Source: Bacteroides sp. (GTDB taxonomy: Bacteria > Bacteroidota > Bacteroidia > Bacteroidales > Muribaculaceae). Taken from it: a stretch of 41,468 nt of DNA. Both the position numbers and the translations under genes were made by a program. Positions 35,560 to 41,468 of this stretch are shown one piece after another (positions within the stretch are counted from its first letter, which is position 1; each line of letters begins with the position of its first letter). A model generated the notes under the pieces. The model was not told the DNA's origin, made no database searches, and worked only from the letters and a program-made list of their open reading frames with translations. The stretch covers positions 1-41,468 of the forward strand of contig JAAVEA010000006.1 in NCBI GenBank assembly GCA_014801535.1. The letters run 5' to 3'.

Positions 35560-36981
35560 TTACATCAGCTGCATTGTCGGATTGATGAAAAACACCTTTT
35601 GTGTGGCTCGTGTGAGCGCAGTGTAAAGCCATCGGTAGAAATCGGCTGTCATAGCCTCCGGTGCTATCCCCCCCATGTCTATATATACATGCTTCCACTG
35701 TCCGCCCTGAGCCTTATGACATGTGACACAATAAGCATACTTCATCTGAAGCGCATTATAATAGGGATCCTCCATGGCTCCCTTTATTTTTTTTGACAGC
35801 TCCCCTTCATAGGCTTCCATCACTCTGGTATAAAACCGTTCCATCTCAGCCCGTGGGATAGACGGGCCCTCGCATACAAGGGAGCGAAGCATAGCCTTCG
35901 CTCCCATTATGCGTCCGTCGGATACAAAACGGAGTTCTACATCGGTGAAATATCTTCCGTAGGCTTTTTCGGTTTTTCCAACCCATGTCACCTCGGCCGT
36001 TTCACCATTGGCAATGAATCCCTCCATATCATTCTGTTTTCCCCAGTAATAATCGTTCTTTGAGATCACCACACGGTCACCTCTTTCAAGGGGCTCCTCG
36101 GCATACATCACAATATTCCGTATCGAGCGGTTGAAATTGTTGGCCCTTTTATTCGAGCGTGTGATTATAAGCGTCTCATCCTCCCCCACCTCCGCATGGG
36201 AAGTAGCAAGCGATTCCGCAAGATCTTCCGACGACAAAGCCACAACATCAGGAAAATCTTTTATAAACAGTGCATCGGGAGCATCCGAATCAGGGTAGAA
36301 AAGTTTCTGCCGCAGATATGTGGCATTATGTATTATCCCGCTCATGGCAGCCTGTCTCACCGGAAGATCAAGAGAATGAGTCACCGGGGAAAGCCCCATA
36401 CCCCTCAGACGCTCCGGATTCATCGCCGAACTCGAAGTCTGTCCCACGGGAGGAAGCTGCGCCTCATCTCCCACAAGAATCATCCTACATCCCGGACATG
36501 AATACACATAACGCGCAAGATGAAAAAGAAGCGAACGCCCCGTGGAATCGGGTGCATCTGAAATCATGGAAGCCTCGTCTACGATAAATATTGTGTCGGG
36601 GGTGGTGTTGCGTGCTATGAAGAAAGTGGTGTTGCCCGGATCAAAGCTGTTTCCCCGATAAAGAAGCTTATGAATAGTCGATGCCGGATGCCCGGAGAAT
36701 GACTGAGCCACCTTCGCAGCTCGTCCGGTCGGAGCCACTACAACCACTTTCCTTCTACACTCCCTCAAAGCTTTTATGAAAGCACCTACCATTGAGGTCT
36801 TACCGGTACCGGCATATCCGTTAAGCACGAAAACTCCATTTGCCTTCCCGTGCTCCACAAAATCAGACAATTTTTCCAAAAGTTTCATCTGATCAGGATG
36901 AGGAGTGAACGGCAGTGTACCCATTGCGCTCTCCACAAGAGGGCGGACATTTGATGATGCTATATTTTCTTTTTCTTCCAT
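35560..36981 (-). CDS. Superfamily 1 DNA helicase, RecD/Dda-like
   Basis: A 473-residue ATPase from ATG 36981; the open frame runs further upstream, but that stretch contains the promoter and a non-protein-like composition. Walker A GYAGTGKT is at 55-62 and Walker B/II DEAS at 135-138. Motif III is ILVGDEAQLPPVG, and the UvrD-C-like half carries TCHKAQGGQW and LYTALTRATQKVFF near the end. Known RecD2/Dda-type helicases move 5'-3' along DNA. The specific role is unknown; no RecBC partner is in view. Confidence 0.85.
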   Translation of the reverse strand: MEEKENIASSNVRPLVESAMGTLPFTPHPDQMKLLEKLSDFVEHGKANGVFVLNGYAGTGKTSMVGAFIKALRECRRKVVVVAPTGRAAKVAQSFSGHPASTIHKLLYRGNSFDPGNTTFFIARNTTPDTIFIVDEASMISDAPDSTGRSLLFHLARYVYSCPGCRMILVGDEAQLPPVGQTSSSAMNPERLRGMGLSPVTHSLDLPVRQAAMSGIIHNATYLRQKLFYPDSDAPDALFIKDFPDVVALSSEDLAESLATSHAEVGEDETLIITRSNKRANNFNRSIRNIVMYAEEPLERGDRVVISKNDYYWGKQNDMEGFIANGETAEVTWVGKTEKAYGRYFTDVELRFVSDGRIMGAKAMLRSLVCEGPSIPRAEMERFYTRVMEAYEGELSKKIKGAMEDPYYNALQMKYAYCVTCHKAQGGQWKHVYIDMGGIAPEAMTADFYRWLYTALTRATQKVFFINPTMQLM

Positions 36982-37003
36982 TCGCAAAACAGCTTTTCTT
37001 TCA

Positions 37004-37034
37004 CAAATATAATAAATATCGCGATAGATACCAA
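37004..37034 (-). promoter_or_regulatory. Promoter of the helicase gene
   Basis: On the minus strand, TTG (37034-37032), 20 nt, TATATTTG (37011-37004). Predicted start is about 36998, giving a leader of about 17 nt before ATG 36981; this rules out the longer open frame. Confidence 0.75.
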
Positions 37035-37057
37035 TATTGCCACCGAACAAAGTGAGG

Positions 37058-37087
37058 ACGCAAGTCGTTGAAAATATATAAACTTTG
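37058..37087 (+). promoter_or_regulatory. Promoter of the C10 protease gene
   Basis: TTG (37058-37060), 19 nt, AAACTTTG (37080-37087), a near match to TAnnTTTG. Its -33 box is 23 bp from that of the opposite helicase promoter. Confidence 0.55.
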
Positions 37088-37123
37088 AAATTTAATGTAT
37101 ATTTCCAATATAAACAGATATCT

Positions 37124-39439
37124 ATGAAAAAAACACTGCTCCTCACAAGTCTGGTGGCTGCCGGACTTGCAGCAAATTCTTATGCTGCCCACGTTACTCC
37201 CGAACAAGCTTTACAGCGACTCACCACCGGCAACGCGCGTAAAGTCGCCGGCAAATTCAAGTCAGCGCCTAAGTATCACTCCACCGTAGGAAATCTTTAT
37301 ATCTTTACTTCAGAGAAAGGATATATGATTCTTCCCAATAACGATGAATCCCCGGCGTTGCTCGGTTATTCCGAAGATGGGAATTTCACTGCAAAAGGGA
37401 ATCCTGTACTTGAATATTGGCTTGACTATTATAACAGTGAACTCTCTTATCTTAATTCCAACGCAGCATCATTGAAGAGCCATTCCAAAGCCGCGGCGCG
37501 TCCACCAAGAAACCCGATTGCCCCCCTCACAAAAACAAGATGGAATCAGGACGCTCCTTATAACGATCTTTGCCCAATGGATGGGAACGCACGTTCGGTC
37601 ACAGGGTGTGTGGCCACGGCTATGGCACAGGTGCTTAAATATCACAATTATCCGGAAAAGGGTAAAGGGACACATTCCTACAACTGGACCACAGGGAATC
37701 AGACACTGAGTTTTGACTACGGTAACACCACCTTCGACTGGGCGAATATGACCAACACCTACGGGTCATCAAGCACAGATGCTGAGAAAAATGCGGTTGC
37801 CACTCTTATGTATGCATGTGGCGTGAGCGTCGATATGGGTTACACTTCCGATGAAAGCAGCGCTTCATCTATAACTATGGGAGAGTCTCTCATAAAATAT
37901 TTTGACTACGATAAAGGCCTTTGGATGCCGATGCGTGATTACTACGGCCTCTACGAATGGGAAGACATGATCTACGCCGACCTTGAAAAAGGTTTGCCCG
38001 TACTTTATGCCGGGCAAGGCACTGCAGGCGGACACCAGTTTATCTGCGACGGCTACAGCAACGACGGGTATTTCCATTTCAACTGGGGATGGGGAGGCAT
38101 GAGCGACGGTTATTTCCTTCTGACAGCCCTGAACCCTGACAGCCTGGGAATCGGAGGCGGAGCCGGCGGTTTCAATTCATCACAGCAGATCGCACTCGGT
38201 GTGCAGCCCCCTACAGGGGAATCATCTCCCGTATATCTTATGTATTGCACAGGTGATTTCTATTCTCCCGAGCAGAGCGTTTCAGCAGGCAGTCTGCTCC
38301 CACTGGCAGTGAACGAAGAGAACGCAGGTTTCTATAATTTCAGCATGACCGAGATTCCGGCCGGCGGCATGGTAGGGGTAAGAATCAAATCGAGTGACGG
38401 GAGCTACGACCAATATATTTCCGGACCTCAGTTTTCGCAAGCAATGCCTACACTGAGTGGCTACACTGGTTATCAGATCAGTTTCCCGAGTCTCGCAGAT
38501 GGAGAATACACAATCACACCGGCATATAACGCCGGAACCAAATGGGAAGATATGCTTGCACCGGTTGGCAAAACCGGAAGCATCATCGCATCTGTGACAG
38601 ACGGCACAGCCACTCTCTCCTCCCCTCAGACGGCGACCGTAACGGTAAGCAACATCAATGCCCCGTCAACTATATATATTGGAGAAAAATTCCCTCTCAC
38701 TTTCAGCGTTGAAAACAACTCTCCGGAGGAGTTTATAGGAAAGGTGATCCCCGTCCTGGTAGATGAGAATGATAATCTAATAAGCGAATCGCAGTATTGT
38801 CCGCTGGATATTCTCGGAGATACCACCGATAATATCACCGATTATATCGGCACATTCTCCGCATCCTCAACATCGGAAGAAGGCTACATCACACCTGGCA
38901 CATATTTCATCCTCTTCACTGACGAGAATGGAAATCAGGTAAGCCAACCTGTAGAGGTAACCTTAGCAGAAGCACCGGAAAACACGTCAATATACGTCAG
39001 CGGATTCGCTATTGATTCTCCCAACCCTGTGACAGATAAGGAGGCTGTAAAGTTCAGCTTCACGGTCAGCTGCGAAGAAGGTTATTTCGCCGATACTCTG
39101 ACAGTGGCCATATTCCATGCAGACGGTGGCAACTCGGTAGGAGCCGGAGAAACAGCAATGCTATATCTTAACGGAGGAGACACCTCCGATGCCACAGCAA
39201 CCGTCAATGTCTCTTCTCTCGAAGCCGGTGAATACATGGCGGCAGTGTTTAACGGTCAGAACCAACTCACCCAACAGCCTGTTCTATTCGAGATTCAGGA
39301 TATACAGACACGCGTTGCCGACATTGACGCGGCTGAACCTGACTCACTGATAATCTATGATATGCAAGGCCGTAAATGTCAGCAACCCCTAAACTCCGGT
39401 CTATACATTATAAACGGGCAAAAAGTGTTGGTAAAATAA
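37124..39439 (+). CDS. Secreted C10-family cysteine protease (streptopain type)
   Basis: A 771-residue protein from ATG 37124 (signal peptide MKKTLLLTSLVAAGLAANSYAA; an in-frame TTG at 37085 overlaps the promoter). A propeptide of about 110 residues (HVTPEQALQRL, typical of the family) precedes the C10 catalytic domain: C162 in SVTGCVATAMAQVLKYHNYP, H304 in GGHQFICDGY, and FNWGWGG at 319-325. Ig/CARDB-like domains follow (about 390-720), then a sorting-type tail (LIIYDMQGRKC ... GLYIINGQKVLVK). A host- or microbe-directed surface protease is likely. The SpeB and BF Bfp proteins are known relatives of the catalytic domain. No inhibitor gene lies adjacent. Confidence 0.88.
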   Translation: MKKTLLLTSLVAAGLAANSYAAHVTPEQALQRLTTGNARKVAGKFKSAPKYHSTVGNLYIFTSEKGYMILPNNDESPALLGYSEDGNFTAKGNPVLEYWLDYYNSELSYLNSNAASLKSHSKAAARPPRNPIAPLTKTRWNQDAPYNDLCPMDGNARSVTGCVATAMAQVLKYHNYPEKGKGTHSYNWTTGNQTLSFDYGNTTFDWANMTNTYGSSSTDAEKNAVATLMYACGVSVDMGYTSDESSASSITMGESLIKYFDYDKGLWMPMRDYYGLYEWEDMIYADLEKGLPVLYAGQGTAGGHQFICDGYSNDGYFHFNWGWGGMSDGYFLLTALNPDSLGIGGGAGGFNSSQQIALGVQPPTGESSPVYLMYCTGDFYSPEQSVSAGSLLPLAVNEENAGFYNFSMTEIPAGGMVGVRIKSSDGSYDQYISGPQFSQAMPTLSGYTGYQISFPSLADGEYTITPAYNAGTKWEDMLAPVGKTGSIIASVTDGTATLSSPQTATVTVSNINAPSTIYIGEKFPLTFSVENNSPEEFIGKVIPVLVDENDNLISESQYCPLDILGDTTDNITDYIGTFSASSTSEEGYITPGTYFILFTDENGNQVSQPVEVTLAEAPENTSIYVSGFAIDSPNPVTDKEAVKFSFTVSCEEGYFADTLTVAIFHADGGNSVGAGETAMLYLNGGDTSDATATVNVSSLEAGEYMAAVFNGQNQLTQQPVLFEIQDIQTRVADIDAAEPDSLIIYDMQGRKCQQPLNSGLYIINGQKVLVK

Positions 39440-39486
39440 TATATATACACTAATCCGCAACCTGAGTCCATGACTCACCCCACAAG

Positions 39487-39521
39487 AAATGTTAATACCC
39501 GCCGGGTATTAACATTTTTTG
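39487..39521 (+). terminator. Terminator of the C10 protease gene
   Basis: Arms AAATGTTAATACCC (39487-39500) and GGGTATTAACATTT (39504-39517) are perfect, with loop GCC and a T-run after. Confidence 0.88.
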
Positions 39522-39576
39522 TATCCGTATAATGAAATATAATAAATCTCATAATGCAAAATCGGGAAATTATTGT

Positions 39577-39584
39577 TAACTTTG
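39577..39584 (+). promoter_or_regulatory. -7 element of eno
   Basis: TAACTTTG matches TAnnTTTG, about 95 bp before ATG 39679. No good TTG is seen at the -33 position, so the match is partial. Confidence 0.55.
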
Positions 39585-39675
39585 CAGTGGTAAAGGAGAT
39601 AAAACACCCTGATAGGTTTCCCCTTTTAAAAAGACCCTAAAGACACAACATAAAATCTTACTTATAATTATTTAA

Positions 39676-40983
<1,308 letters not shown>

Positions 40984-41005
40984 GAATAGTTTCTCTTATA
41001 GATTC

Positions 41006-41041
41006 AGGAGGGTATGTCATGAGACATACCCTCCTTTATTT
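41006..41041 (+). terminator. eno terminator
   Basis: Perfect 13-bp arms AGGAGGGTATGTC (41006-41018) and GACATACCCTCCT (41023-41035), loop ATGA, then TTATTTT. Confidence 0.88.
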
Positions 41042-41137
41042 TCCGGCAACTCATCCGTTGTGCAGATGAGCTACAGTCAGCTTATGTGTCATGCGGGTAA
41101 CAGAATAAAAAAAATTCACACTTTTTTATTGCAATAC

Positions 41138-41168
41138 TTGTACAATTAAAAAATAATCATTAATTTTG
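41138..41168 (+). promoter_or_regulatory. Promoter of the tRNA-Asn pair
   Basis: TTG (41138-41140), 20 nt, TAATTTTG (41161-41168). Predicted start is about 41175, some 50 nt before the first tRNA. Confidence 0.75.
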
Positions 41169-41224
41169 CATCGCAATTCGGCACAAAGGAAGAACAAAAC
41201 TGACTAAGTGCATAAATTGTGACT

Positions 41225-41298
41225 GCTTCAATAGCTCAGTTGGTTAGAGCACCTGACTGTTAATCAGGGGGTCGTTGGTTCAAGCCCATCTTGAAGCG
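41225..41298 (+). tRNA. tRNA-Asn (anticodon GTT), first copy
   Basis: A full 74-nt cloverleaf: acceptor GCTTCAA/TTGAAGC, D-stem GCTC/GAGC, anticodon arm CCTGA-CTGTTAA-TCAGG with anticodon GTT, T-loop TTCAAGC, discriminator G; CCA not encoded. The T-stem GTTGG/CCATC has one T-T mismatch. Confidence 0.97.
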
Positions 41299-41315
41299 CA
41301 AATAAAATAAATCTT

Positions 41316-41389
41316 GCTTCAATAGCTCAGTTGGTTAGAGCACCTGACTGTTAATCAGGGGGTCGTTGGTTCAAGCCCATCTTGAAGCG
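41316..41389 (+). tRNA. tRNA-Asn (anticodon GTT), second copy
   Basis: Identical to the first copy over all 74 nt, including the T-stem mismatch, after a 17-nt AT-rich spacer. Probably transcribed as one pair, ending at the hairpin after it. Confidence 0.97.
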
Positions 41390-41392
41390 CAG

Positions 41393-41424
41393 AAACGGAT
41401 TCATCATAAGATGAGTCCGTTTTG
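41393..41424 (+). terminator. Terminator of the tRNA pair
   Basis: Arms 41393-41405 (AAACGGATTCATC) and 41410-41422 (GATGAGTCCGTTT) pair over 13 bp with one G-U, then a short T-run. Confidence 0.7.
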
Positions 41425-41425
41425 C

Positions 41426-41462
41426 TATATTACTCCTTATCTATTTATATTACTCCTTATCT
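41426..41462. repeat. 17-bp direct repeat at the window edge
   Basis: TATATTACTCCTTATCT is at 41426-41442 and again at 41446-41462, a 20-bp period; more copies may lie beyond the edge. Confidence 0.7.
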
Positions 41463-41468
41463 CTATGT

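Noticed and set aside
36982..37146. N-terminal extension of the helicase frame
   Set aside because: It spans a consensus promoter and reads as non-protein-like hydrophobic sequence; MEEKENIA at 36981 is the better start.

Overview
The window looks like a chromosomal segment of a Bacteroidales bacterium, most likely a gut Muribaculaceae-type organism (the family is an inference). Signs are: many promoters of the Bacteroidota form TTG-N19/20-TAnnTTTG; almost no strong Shine-Dalgarno sequences; at least five large secreted proteins ending in type IX secretion system (T9SS)-like sorting tails; a gldH gene; and the cluster coiled-coil gene / zapA / rny / ricT / gldH. Many true starts are ATGs a few codons inside the longest open frame. 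I corrected these for sigma factor, putative anti-sigma, DUF6108-like, M6 protease, the 17635 surface protein, the 23470 small protein, the 28812 coiled-coil protein, gldH, helicase and C10 protease.

Layout. 1-2.5 kb: end of an open frame of unknown nature, a short tandem repeat, a flavodoxin-like protein, an M48 metalloprotease and a small membrane protein. 2.5-7.8 kb (minus strand): an apparent five-gene operon of TonB-receptor-like outer membrane protein, ECF sigma factor, single-pass membrane protein (candidate anti-sigma), DUF6108-like secreted protein and a GIN-domain (DUF2807) lipoprotein. 8-21.2 kb: a surface-protein locus with an M6 metalloprotease and three giant Fn3 / choice-of-anchor-J proteins; two of these are collinear paralogs on opposite strands, and two consensus promoters fire divergently from a 380-bp AT-rich region.

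21.4-28.7 kb: ribosomal protein S1, a tiny secreted protein that is little more than a sorting-tail-like module, branched-chain aminotransferase, a cluster of REP-like palindromes, an HD-domain protein, and the LPS export protein LptD (apparent TTG start). 28.8-35.6 kb: two cell-division-type genes (coiled coil, ZapA), then RNase Y, RicT, GldH, an M24 peptidase and CCA tRNA nucleotidyltransferase, with start/stop overlaps pointing to one operon. 35.6-39.4 kb: a RecD/Dda-like helicase on the minus strand, divergent from a secreted C10 (streptopain-type) protease. 39.6-41.5 kb: enolase and two identical tandem tRNA-Asn genes.

Functionally it is a mix of core housekeeping (rpsA, ilvE, rny, cca, eno, lptD) and cell-envelope/secretome genes. 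The strongest candidate for something undescribed is the 8-21 kb locus of paired giant surface proteins with its M6 protease. Smaller oddities are the orphan sorting-tail protein, the possible structured RNA between zapA and rny, and the shared U-U mismatch in both tRNA-Asn T-stems.
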